A stretch of DNA of 64,000 nucleotides, taken from NCBI GenBank assembly GCA_020403455.1, contig JADBXP010000024.1, positions 124,001-188,000 on the forward strand, read 5' to 3'. Below, in pieces: positions 54,532 through 62,998 of the stretch (positions are counted from its first letter, which is position 1; each line of letters begins with the position of its first letter). The stretch comes from Chitinophagaceae bacterium. Lineage in GTDB: Bacteria > Bacteroidota > Bacteroidia > Chitinophagales > Chitinophagaceae. Both the position numbers and the translations under genes were made by a program. The notes below the pieces were generated by a model, which was given only the letters and a program-made list of their open reading frames with translations, was not told where the DNA came from and did not search any database.

Positions 54532-55050
54532 TTAGTTCCACTCAACCGTCACTATCACTTCATTTCTTCTTCCAATGAAACGATAAGGCGCATCATAGCC
54601 CAGGTAGCGAAAATTACCAAAGTGTCGAATGCCCTGCTGCTGTAATATAGAAGTCAACTGATCTGTATAGTTTCGTATGTCCTTGTCAGAGGCATACCCA
54701 CCAAAGCGAATCGCCGCAACATATTCTGCCGCAGTTTTTTCCAGTTGAATATTGGACTGATTGGGCGCAGGTAATCGCTGCATCGGAATATCCGGTGACA
54801 TCACAAAGCTCATCGAAGAACCCTGCTCGCTGAGTCGCATGTGTACCGGTGCAGTCATAGCCATCTTCTTCTTTTCCCGATTGCCGCCGAAAATATAGTT
54901 CGCCAACTGCCGGAATCCGGAACTGCTTACTTCCCGAAAACTGCGGGCAGAAGAAACAACAGTGGCAAGTACTGCAGGAGGATAAAAACGTATTTCTGCC
55001 CCTGGAAGTTTTTTTATCACCTGATAGGGCTGTTCATATATTCCTGCCAT
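54532..55050 (-). CDS. SOUL haem-binding family protein
   Basis: A 172-residue SOUL/p22HBP-family protein. Early strand EIRFYPPAVLATV, the loop REVSSSGFRQLANYIFGGN and KMAMTAPVHM match the family, which binds haem or tetrapyrroles. It is probably cytoplasmic, as there is no signal peptide. It starts 11 bases after pdxH ends and is probably co-transcribed with it. Confidence 0.9.
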   Translation of the reverse strand: MAGIYEQPYQVIKKLPGAEIRFYPPAVLATVVSSARSFREVSSSGFRQLANYIFGGNREKKKMAMTAPVHMRLSEQGSSMSFVMSPDIPMQRLPAPNQSNIQLEKTAAEYVAAIRFGGYASDKDIRNYTDQLTSILQQQGIRHFGNFRYLGYDAPYRFIGRRNEVIVTVEWN

Positions 55051-55061
55051 AAAAAATTTTT

Positions 55062-55700
55062 TTAGGGTGCCAGTCGTTCAATGACCCAATTGTCATCAGA
55101 CTGTAAAGTATATTGTATGCGATCGTGTAGGCGACTGCTGCGACCTTGCCAGAATTCAATGCTTGAGGGAACAACACGATATCCACCCCAGTGCAAAGGA
55201 CGCGGAATCTCCTTCCCCGCAAAAGATGCCTGCAATGCTTCCACTTTTTCTTCAATCACCTGCCTGCTGCTGATGACCGTGCTTTGTGGAGAAGCCCAGG
55301 CACCGATGCGACTGCCCTCAGGTCGGGATTGAAAATACTGATCGCTTTCCAATTCTGTTACTTTTTCTACCCGGCCGCTGATACGTACCTGGCGCTCGAG
55401 TTCCTTCCAAAAGAATACAAGAGAAGCCATCGGGTTCACCTGCAGATCCCCTGCTTTTTTACTTTCATAATTCGAGAAAAAAACAAACCCGCGTTCATCA
55501 TATCCCTTCAATAAAACTATGCGTGCAGAAGGCACCCCCTGTTCATTGGCAGTAGCAAGTGTCATGGCATTCACCTCCACTATTTCACTTTGCAATGCTT
55601 CCTGCCACCAAATACCAAATTGCTGTATGGGATCAGCTGCCACCCCTGCCTCATCCAATGTTTGTAAACGATAATCTTTGCGAATATCAGCAATGTGCAT
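55062..55700 (-). CDS. pdxH: Pyridoxamine 5'-phosphate oxidase
   Basis: A 212-residue PNPOx. The FMN-binding region is [24 protein letters not shown], followed by [15 protein letters not shown], and the C-terminal signature [13 protein letters not shown] is diagnostic. It makes pyridoxal 5'-phosphate from pyridoxamine or pyridoxine phosphate. Length is normal. Followed by the SOUL gene on the same strand. Confidence 0.96.
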   Translation of the reverse strand: MHIADIRKDYRLQTLDEAGVAADPIQQFGIWWQEALQSEIVEVNAMTLATANEQGVPSARIVLLKGYDERGFVFFSNYESKKAGDLQVNPMASLVFFWKELERQVRISGRVEKVTELESDQYFQSRPEGSRIGAWASPQSTVISSRQVIEEKVEALQASFAGKEIPRPLHWGGYRVVPSSIEFWQGRSSRLHDRIQYTLQSDDNWVIERLAP

Positions 55701-55717
55701 ACCCCTTATTTAGGACA

Positions 55718-55725
55718 CAAAGATA
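55718..55725 (-). promoter_or_regulatory. Bacteroidota -7 promoter element for pdxH
   Basis: The minus strand reads TATCTTTG, a match to TAnnTTTG, ending 17 bases before the pdxH ATG. Confidence 0.45.
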
Positions 55726-55752
55726 CGAAGAACCTTCGTGCTACAGGATGGC

Positions 55753-58700
55753 TTACCCGTTCAACTCCACCGGCTCAGCATCGTGCTTACCGGAGATGAA
55801 AGTATAGATGGCGGGAATAACGAACAAAGTTAATATCAGCGAAAAAAGCAATCCACCAACCACCACAATACCCAGCGGTATACGGCTGGTAGCCGCAGCC
55901 CCCAGACTCAAAGCGATGGGTAGTGCCCCCAAAGAAGTGGCCAGACTGGTCATCAGAATCGGACGCAAACGTTGTGTCGCTGCTTCTACTACTGCAGGTG
56001 TTTTGGCAAGACCCTTCAATCTTTTTTGGTTAGCGAATTCTACGATCAGAATTCCATTCTTGGTCACCAGACCAATCAACATGATCATACCAATCTGTGA
56101 AAAGATATTCAGGGTTTGATTCAACAGGTAAAGACTCAGCAATGCGCCCGCCAACGCCAATGGTACCGTAAGCATGATGGTAATCGGATCGCGGAAGCTT
56201 TCAAATTGTGCTGACAACACCAGATATATCAACAACAGGGCGAGTATAAAAGCAAAGGCAATATTGGAAGAACTTTCCGCATAATCGCGGGAAGGTCCGC
56301 TGAGCGACACCTGATAAGTTTCATCCAGCATCTTGTCCGCAATTTTTTGCATCGCCTTGATACCGTCACCAATTGTTTTTCCTTCCGCCAGCGATGCAGA
56401 GATAGTGGCAGACTTATATCGGTTGTAGTGATACAAAGTAGGTGGATTGCTGCTCTCTTCCAGCTTGACAACAGCATCCAGTGGAACATTGATTCCTTTA
56501 TTGTTGCGTACATAGAGATTGGTGATGTCGGAAGTGGTGTTGCGCTTATCACGCTCTACCTGCGCTATCACATAATATTGGTAGCCATTCATGATGAAAT
56601 AAGCAAGCCTTCCGCCACTGAATGCTGCCTGAATGGTACTGATCACATCGGTTGTACTCAGTCCCAGATCTTTGATCTTCATCCGATCAACTGTTAGTTG
56701 TACTTCTGGACGGTTGAACTTCAGGTTAACATCAGAATTGGAGAATGTTTTATCTTTTCTCACCTCATCTAGAAATGCTGGAATGATGTTGCGCAGTTTA
56801 CTCAGGTCCTGGTTCTGCAAAATAAATTGCACCGGCAATGAGCCCCTGGAACCAAAGCCAACCGAAATGGTTTGTTCCTGCGTAGCAAATATTCTGGCAT
56901 CATTGAACCGACTCATTTTCTTTTGCAGGTCGGCTGCAATTTCAGATTGTGTTCGTTTTCTCTGAGAAGGATCTACCAGACTGATCCTCGGTTGTGCACT
57001 GTTAACGCCTGAACCCCCGCCTCCCCAGCTGGAGGAAGTCCTGGTTATTACAAAGTCCCTTTCAGGAACTGAATCGTATAAGAACTGCTGAACTTCATCT
57101 GATAATTTCTGCATGGAATAGTAGCCGGTACCCTCTGCAGCCGTTACACTGAAACGCACGCTGCTGCGATCTTCCATAGGCGCTAGCTCACTGGGTAACT
57201 GTCGGTAGATGAACCAGATGATTCCAATACATCCCAATACCACCACCCAGGCCACCCAGCGAATTTTCATGAATGATTGTAACAAGCGGTTGTAACCGTT
57301 TTCCATGCCCACAAAGAAGGGCTCTGTTTTCTTATAGAACCATCCTTCATGAATGTTTTTTGCACTCAGGAATACATTCAATACCGGTGTGATGGTAAGA
57401 GATACAAAAGCAGAAATCAATACGGCTGCCGCAAGGGTCACACCAAACTCTCTGAAGAGCCGACCTACAAATCCTTCCAGAAAAATAACCGGCATGAACA
57501 CCACCGCCAGCGTAAGAGAGGTAGAAACTACAGCAAAGAAAATTTCTTTGCTTCCTTCTAAAGCTGCTTTTCGAATGGGCAAGCCCTCTTCCAGCTTTCG
57601 GAAAATATTTTCTGTCACCACAATTCCATCATCCACCACCAATCCTGTTGCCAGCACGATACCCAACAAAGTGAGAATATTCACTGAGAAACCAAACAGG
57701 TACATGATAAAGAAAGTGGCTATCAGTGAAATCGGAATATCTATCAACGGACGAATGGCAACGAGCCAGTTGCGGAAGAAGAAGAATATAACCAGTACCA
57801 CCAACCCAAAAGAGATGATGAGTGTTTCCTTCACTTCGCTCAGGGAACGGCGGATGATCTCTGTACTATCGATCATTACCCTGAACTCAATATCAGATTT
57901 ATTCGCCTTCCTGATTGCCTCCAGCCGTTTGTAAAAATCATCGGCAATTTTTACGTTGTTGGCTCCGGGTTGCGGAATGATGGCGACTCCGACACCATTC
58001 AATCCATTCACTTTCCAGGACTGCTCCAATTGTTCAGGGGCGATTTCTACATTGGCAATATCAGCGAGTCGAATAATACCCAGTGAATCTTCGCGAATGA
58101 TAAGGTCCCGGAAATCCTGCTCTGAAGTCAGTCTACCCATGGCCCGGATGGTTAATTCAGTGCGGTCTCCATAAATTTTCCCCGGGGGCAACTCAACATT
58201 TTCTGCATTCAATGCCGATCTGATATCGTTGTAGGCGATGTTAAATGCATTCATCCGGTCGGGTTGCAACCAGAGGCGCATCGAGTAGCGTTTTTGTCCG
58301 AAAATATTTACGGCACTTACATCATTGATTGTCTGAAACTGTTGCAACAAAACGGTCTCTGCATAGTCACTCAATTCGAGCAAACTTTTGGATTGGCTTT
58401 GTACCGCCAGCACTATGATAAAATCACTGTTGGCATCTGATTTAAAAACGACCGGGGGAGCATCAATGTCTTGTGGCAGGCTGCGCTGTGCTTGTCCAAC
58501 TTTATCGCGCACATCGCTGGCAGCAGCCTCGAGGTCTACTCCGAGGTTAAACTCAAGTGTGATGGAACTGCTGCCCAATTGGCTCGACGAGGTAATGGAT
58601 TTTATGCCCGGAATACCATTCAGTTGTTTTTCCAGTGGCTCGGTGATCTGGCTTTCGATGATATCGGCATTGGCACCGGTGTAACTGGTACTCACTGAAA

Positions 58701-58833
58701 TCACCGGCGGGTCAATAGCAGGATAATCCCGCACAGCCAGAAATGAATATCCCACTAACCCGAACAGAATCAGGGCGAGATTCATAACAGTTGCCAGCAC
58801 AGGTCTTTTCAGTGATAACTCAGAAATATTCAT
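55753..58833 (-). CDS. RND multidrug-type efflux permease
   Basis: A protein of about 1026 residues, full length for an AcrB/HAE1-type permease. It starts at NISELSLKRPVLATVMN, has the periplasmic porter blocks (SQITEPLEKQLNGIPG), the helix-4 proton-relay region (VLATGLVVDDGIVVTENI, with the two Asp residues), and ends with the LFSLILTLFVIPAIY helix. It exports hydrophobic compounds across both membranes. The start at 58833 is chosen because the family begins MNIS; the 13 earlier codons are unlike it. The adaptor gene is upstream; no outer-membrane channel gene is beside it. Confidence 0.95.
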   Translation of the reverse strand: MNISELSLKRPVLATVMNLALILFGLVGYSFLAVRDYPAIDPPVISVSTSYTGANADIIESQITEPLEKQLNGIPGIKSITSSSQLGSSSITLEFNLGVDLEAAASDVRDKVGQAQRSLPQDIDAPPVVFKSDANSDFIIVLAVQSQSKSLLELSDYAETVLLQQFQTINDVSAVNIFGQKRYSMRLWLQPDRMNAFNIAYNDIRSALNAENVELPPGKIYGDRTELTIRAMGRLTSEQDFRDLIIREDSLGIIRLADIANVEIAPEQLEQSWKVNGLNGVGVAIIPQPGANNVKIADDFYKRLEAIRKANKSDIEFRVMIDSTEIIRRSLSEVKETLIISFGLVVLVIFFFFRNWLVAIRPLIDIPISLIATFFIMYLFGFSVNILTLLGIVLATGLVVDDGIVVTENIFRKLEEGLPIRKAALEGSKEIFFAVVSTSLTLAVVFMPVIFLEGFVGRLFREFGVTLAAAVLISAFVSLTITPVLNVFLSAKNIHEGWFYKKTEPFFVGMENGYNRLLQSFMKIRWVAWVVVLGCIGIIWFIYRQLPSELAPMEDRSSVRFSVTAAEGTGYYSMQKLSDEVQQFLYDSVPERDFVITRTSSSWGGGGSGVNSAQPRISLVDPSQRKRTQSEIAADLQKKMSRFNDARIFATQEQTISVGFGSRGSLPVQFILQNQDLSKLRNIIPAFLDEVRKDKTFSNSDVNLKFNRPEVQLTVDRMKIKDLGLSTTDVISTIQAAFSGGRLAYFIMNGYQYYVIAQVERDKRNTTSDITNLYVRNNKGINVPLDAVVKLEESSNPPTLYHYNRYKSATISASLAEGKTIGDGIKAMQKIADKMLDETYQVSLSGPSRDYAESSSNIAFAFILALLLIYLVLSAQFESFRDPITIMLTVPLALAGALLSLYLLNQTLNIFSQIGMIMLIGLVTKNGILIVEFANQKRLKGLAKTPAVVEAATQRLRPILMTSLATSLGALPIALSLGAAATSRIPLGIVVVGGLLFSLILTLFVIPAIYTFISGKHDAEPVELNG

Positions 58834-58881
58834 ACGCTCAAAAAAAGATACAGGGCAAGTAACCCTGCTCATCCGGAAAAA

Positions 58882-59964
58882 TTACTGTTTCAATTGTTCT
58901 ACTGTTTTTACTCCCCTCACTTTAACGGGAGATTTGGGCCGGCAAAACAATACACCCGACACAACTATACTATCACCCTTTTTAATTCCACTCAAAACTT
59001 CCACCATATCTTCCGTGCGGACGCCTGTTGTAACATTGGTGAACATGGCCTTCCCTTCCCTGACCACAATCACCTGCTTGCTCTTATCATCGGGAATAAT
59101 ACTATTGGTAGGTACAAGAATGCTGGGCTGTTCTTGTCGGCGGGTGAGATACACTTTCACAAAAGAACCCGGATTCGGTTTAGCTCCCTGCAATACTGCC
59201 CGCACTTTGAGGTTCCTGCTCACAGAATTGATCTGTGGCTCAGTGGCAACAATTGTTGCAGAGGAACGATCGGACCTGGATAAATCAGTCTGTACCTGAA
59301 CATCAGTACCTTTCCTGATCAGGCGCGCATATTTTTCGGGTACGGTGAAATCAACCTTCACCTTATCTACCTGCTGCAAAGTGGCAATTACCGTGGAAGG
59401 CGTCACATATGCACCCGGACTCACCTGGCGCAGACCGAGCAATCCGGTAAAAGGTGCTCGCACCACCGTCTTATCTATCAGCGACTGTGTGAAGGCCAGA
59501 TCGGCTTTCAGACTGTTCACCTGATTGAGGGCAGCATCATAATCTGCCTGGTTGATCCCTCCTACTGCTATGAGTTTTGCAATGCGCGTTTCCGTCTTTT
59601 GTGCCAGATCCAGCAGCACACGTGTTTTATTCATCTGTGCCTGCAAATCGGCATCATTGATGCGGGCTATTATGGTTCCCTGGCTCACCACCGTTCCTTC
59701 AGGTACCTGCAGCAAAGTGAGTCTGCCCTGCACCTCGGGTCGCAACTCCACCCACTCCTGCGGCATGATTGTACCATTGGCCTCCAACGTATTAGTCAAT
59801 GTTTCAGGAGCAGCGATCATAACATCTACCAGTGCCGGAGACCCACCCGGCTTCGCAGCACCCTTGTCTTTTTCCTCTTGCTTCTTCCCCTTGCATGCTA
59901 CCAAAGCAGCCAACAAGATAATATATATGTATGCTTTTCTCAATCCTCGGTGTTTTTGGGTCAC
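58882..59964 (-). CDS. RND periplasmic adaptor lipoprotein
   Basis: A 360-residue membrane-fusion protein. The signal peptide ends in LAALVACKG (lipobox Cys24). The lipoyl half-motifs are LRPEVQGRLTLLQVPEGTVV and VVRAPFTGLLGLRQVSPGAYV, separated by a short coiled coil (about 115-165). A beta-barrel follows (VKVDFTVPEKYARLIRKG). It connects the RND permease to an outer-membrane channel. It is 48 bases upstream of the permease ATG on the same strand. Confidence 0.93.
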   Translation of the reverse strand: MTQKHRGLRKAYIYIILLAALVACKGKKQEEKDKGAAKPGGSPALVDVMIAAPETLTNTLEANGTIMPQEWVELRPEVQGRLTLLQVPEGTVVSQGTIIARINDADLQAQMNKTRVLLDLAQKTETRIAKLIAVGGINQADYDAALNQVNSLKADLAFTQSLIDKTVVRAPFTGLLGLRQVSPGAYVTPSTVIATLQQVDKVKVDFTVPEKYARLIRKGTDVQVQTDLSRSDRSSATIVATEPQINSVSRNLKVRAVLQGAKPNPGSFVKVYLTRRQEQPSILVPTNSIIPDDKSKQVIVVREGKAMFTNVTTGVRTEDMVEVLSGIKKGDSIVVSGVLFCRPKSPVKVRGVKTVEQLKQ

Positions 59965-60113
59965 TAAAGATAGAAATTATTTACCAAGCAGTTAGATTCG
60001 TCAGGACAAGCGGACCTGCCCATAATTAATTCGGTCAATAGCGGCCTGAATTGTAATTTTAAGTTTCCCGTATCAATAGCACCAACCCTTCCTCCATCAA
60101 ATCTCATTTAATC

Positions 60114-60959
60114 ATGCTGGCACTCTCTTCTCAATATCCCAATAAAAGAGCTTTTATCACCGGAGCTGCATCCGGACTTGGCAAGGCATTCTGTCTTCAC
60201 CTCGCTGCAGACGGCTGGACCCTCGGCATGTCAGATAACAATGTGGGAGCACTGGAAACAGCAGCCGCTGAAATCACAGCTGCTGGCGGGAAGACAATAC
60301 TGCTACCCCTGGATGTATCAGACAAAGAACAATACAAAAAAGTAGCCGCAGAATTTTTACAACAGGCCGGAGGCATCGACCTGCTTTTCAACAATGCCGG
60401 TGTGGGCGATGGAAGCGTGCTGGAAGATTATTCGCTGGAAAATTACGAGTGGATGACAGGCATCAACCAAATGGGAGTGCTCTATGGATGCTATTACTTC
60501 GTTCCCGCCATGAAACAACAACGTTCAGGCCAGATCATCAACACGGCCAGTGCTGCCGCTTTCAGTTGCGCTCCCACCATGGCGGCGTACAACATGACCA
60601 AGGCAGCCGTGCTCGCCCTCAGCGAAACCTTGCACGGAGAACTCATGGACCACAACATTCATGTTTCCTGCATCATGCCAACTTATTTCAAAACCAATGT
60701 AATCCAACACGCCCGCGGCGGAGAACTCGTAAAGAAAGCCACAGAACATTTTATTAAAAAGTCAGGACTGGAAGCCATTGATGTAGCAGCAGAAATATTG
60801 GAACGTGCAGGCAAAAAAGAACTCTACATCATATTACCTTCCGCTGCTCGGAAAATGTGGTGGATGAAAAGACTCTCACCCATGCGTTTCCGCAAAATGG
60901 TCAAAGAACAATTCATGGCCTCCATGCAAAAAGTGAAAAAATACCATAGCAAAAACTGA
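60114..60959 (+). CDS. Short-chain dehydrogenase/reductase
   Basis: A 281-residue classical SDR. The cofactor loop is ITGAASGLGKAF (about 15-26), NNAG is in LLFNNAGVGDG, and the catalytic Ser and YxxxK are in NTASAAAF and AAYNMTKAAV (about 148-166). A C-terminal extension of about 40 residues ends basic. It is the first gene of a same-strand group with a second SDR, an acyl-CoA dehydrogenase and a kinase-like protein, so an acyl-CoA or hydroxyacyl substrate is likely. Confidence 0.9.
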   Translation: MLALSSQYPNKRAFITGAASGLGKAFCLHLAADGWTLGMSDNNVGALETAAAEITAAGGKTILLPLDVSDKEQYKKVAAEFLQQAGGIDLLFNNAGVGDGSVLEDYSLENYEWMTGINQMGVLYGCYYFVPAMKQQRSGQIINTASAAAFSCAPTMAAYNMTKAAVLALSETLHGELMDHNIHVSCIMPTYFKTNVIQHARGGELVKKATEHFIKKSGLEAIDVAAEILERAGKKELYIILPSAARKMWWMKRLSPMRFRKMVKEQFMASMQKVKKYHSKN

Positions 60960-60984
60960 AACCTGAAATAAAGCATTCGATTGT

Positions 60985-61752
60985 ATGTCTATTCATTCTT
61001 CTTTTGACCTAACCGGAAAGGTAGCCCTCATCACCGGTGCCAGCAAAGGCATCGGCGAAGCCATGGCACGCCTTTTCGCTGCACAAGGGGCCATCGTTGT
61101 TATCAATTCACGCAAACAGGAAGAACTGGATGCTGTGGCCGAAAGCATTCGCGCAGCCGGCGGAACCTGTACCCCCATCGCTGCCAATACAGGCAACATG
61201 AGTTCTTGCCAACAGCTCATCCAACAAGCACTGGAAAAACACGGTAAAATTGATATCCTTGTGAACAATGCCGCTGCCAACCCGGTATTCGGTCCCATTG
61301 CTGAAACAGAAGAATGGGCCTTCGATAAGATCATGCAGGTAAATGTGAAAGCTCCTTTTGAATTGAGCAAACTGGTTTATCCGGTGATGAAAGCCAATGG
61401 CGGCGGGAGCATCATCAATGTGAGCTCTGTGGCCGGTCTGATTTCTGATTATGGACTGGGAATGTATGCGATCTCCAAAGCAGCACTGAACATGTTGACC
61501 AAGGTAACTGCCAAAGAATGGGGGAAAGATGGAATACGCGTCAATGCGATTTGTCCGGGCTGGATAAAAACCAAGTTTTCGGAAGCCCGCTGGCAAGATG
61601 AAAACTGGGTAAAACAATTGCAGAAAACACTGCCCGCCGGACGCATGGGAACCGTAGAAGAAATTGCCGGCTTGGCCCTCTTCCTCGTATCTGATGCTGC
61701 AGGCTACTGTACCGGCGCAGTTTACATGGCCGATGGAGGCTTAACGATTTAA
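60985..61752 (+). CDS. Short-chain dehydrogenase/reductase
   Basis: A 255-residue classical SDR. TGASKGIGEA (about 17-26) is the cofactor loop, NNAAANP replaces the usual NNAG, the catalytic Ser is in NVSSVAG and Tyr/Lys in GMYAISKAAL (about 156-160). The C-terminus ends YMADGGLTI as in FabG-like enzymes. Second gene of the acyl-CoA operon, 25 bases after the first SDR and 10 bases before the acyl-CoA dehydrogenase. Confidence 0.92.
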   Translation: MSIHSSFDLTGKVALITGASKGIGEAMARLFAAQGAIVVINSRKQEELDAVAESIRAAGGTCTPIAANTGNMSSCQQLIQQALEKHGKIDILVNNAAANPVFGPIAETEEWAFDKIMQVNVKAPFELSKLVYPVMKANGGGSIINVSSVAGLISDYGLGMYAISKAALNMLTKVTAKEWGKDGIRVNAICPGWIKTKFSEARWQDENWVKQLQKTLPAGRMGTVEEIAGLALFLVSDAAGYCTGAVYMADGGLTI

Positions 61753-61762
61753 TCAGTTCTAC

Positions 61763-62989
61763 ATGGAAGAAATATTTGTCACCGAACGCATCCGCACCCT
61801 GGTGCCGGCCATCCGCAGTTTCGTAGAAACAGAACTTATCCCGCTGGAATTGCACCACCGTGAGCGTGGGGGAAAAGCCACAGAAGCATTGCTGCAGCAA
61901 AAACGACAACTGGTGAAAGACCGCGGTTGGTGGAACCTGCACCTACCGGAAAAAGAAGGCGGTATGGGACTCACCCTTTGCGAATTTGGGCAGGTGAGTG
62001 AAGTACTTTCATTGGCACCCTATTATGGTCAATATACTTTCAACTGTCAGGCACCCGATATAGGGAATACTGAATTACTGGTTCGATTTGCCTCCGCAGA
62101 GATCAAAGAAAAATTTTTACATCCGTTGCTGGAAGGAAAAATTCGCAGTTGCTTTTCAATGACAGAGCCGGCAATGCCGGGTTCCAATCCCGTGCGGTTG
62201 GGAACAACCGCTGTTAGAGAAGGAGACCAGTATGTGATCAATGGCACCAAGTGGTTCACTACCGGTGCCGATGGAGCCGCCTTCACCATTGTAATGGCAG
62301 TTACCAATCCTGATGCAGCTCCCCATCAACGTGCCAGCATGATCGTGGTACCCACTGATACTCCCGGCTATGAACGAGTGAGGAACATACCCGTATTTGG
62401 TGAGGAAGGCGAGGGCTGGGCCAGTCACTCGGAAGTACAGTTCACCAATTGCAGAGTACCCGCCTCACACCTCATAGGTGAAGAAGGCATGGGATTCAGA
62501 TTGGCACAGGAACGCCTTGGTCCGGGTCGCATCCACCATTGCATGCGTTGGGTAGGCATAGCCGAAAAAGCTTTCGACCTGATGTGCCGCCGTGCTGCCA
62601 CCCGTGAAATGGAAGAAGATGTGCTACTCGGACAAAAACAATTCATTCAGGGGTTCATCGCGGAAAGCCGCGTAGAAATAGACGCGTCAAGGTTGCTGGT
62701 ATTGCGCACTGCCCACCACATCGATCTGCGGGGCGCAGCACAATGCCGCGAAGAAATCGCCGGCATCAAATTCTATGTAGCCAATATGTTTCTTCGTGTA
62801 CTCGACAGAGCCATACAGGTGCATGGAGCGATGGGACTCACCGATGATACGCTGCTTGCCAACCTTTATCAACATGAACGCGGTGCACGGATCTGGGATG
62901 GTGCCGATGAAGTACACAAACAAAGTCTGGCCATACAAATTCTAAAGCGCTACGGTCTGGATGTAAAAAAGAAAAATAAATTGTCTTAA
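61763..62989 (+). CDS. Acyl-CoA dehydrogenase
   Basis: A 408-residue flavoprotein. The N-terminal helical domain is followed by the FAD/substrate region SCFSMTEPAMPGSNPVRLG and FTTGADGA, and the C-terminal helical domain with QVHGAMGLTDDTLLANLYQHERGARIWDGADEVHK-like blocks. The group is that of ACAD10/11-like enzymes, often paired with APH-like kinases. It introduces a 2,3-double bond into acyl-CoA. It is 10 bases after the SDR and 9 bases before the kinase gene. Confidence 0.92.
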   Translation: MEEIFVTERIRTLVPAIRSFVETELIPLELHHRERGGKATEALLQQKRQLVKDRGWWNLHLPEKEGGMGLTLCEFGQVSEVLSLAPYYGQYTFNCQAPDIGNTELLVRFASAEIKEKFLHPLLEGKIRSCFSMTEPAMPGSNPVRLGTTAVREGDQYVINGTKWFTTGADGAAFTIVMAVTNPDAAPHQRASMIVVPTDTPGYERVRNIPVFGEEGEGWASHSEVQFTNCRVPASHLIGEEGMGFRLAQERLGPGRIHHCMRWVGIAEKAFDLMCRRAATREMEEDVLLGQKQFIQGFIAESRVEIDASRLLVLRTAHHIDLRGAAQCREEIAGIKFYVANMFLRVLDRAIQVHGAMGLTDDTLLANLYQHERGARIWDGADEVHKQSLAIQILKRYGLDVKKKNKLS

Positions 62990-62998
62990 TCATTCCGC

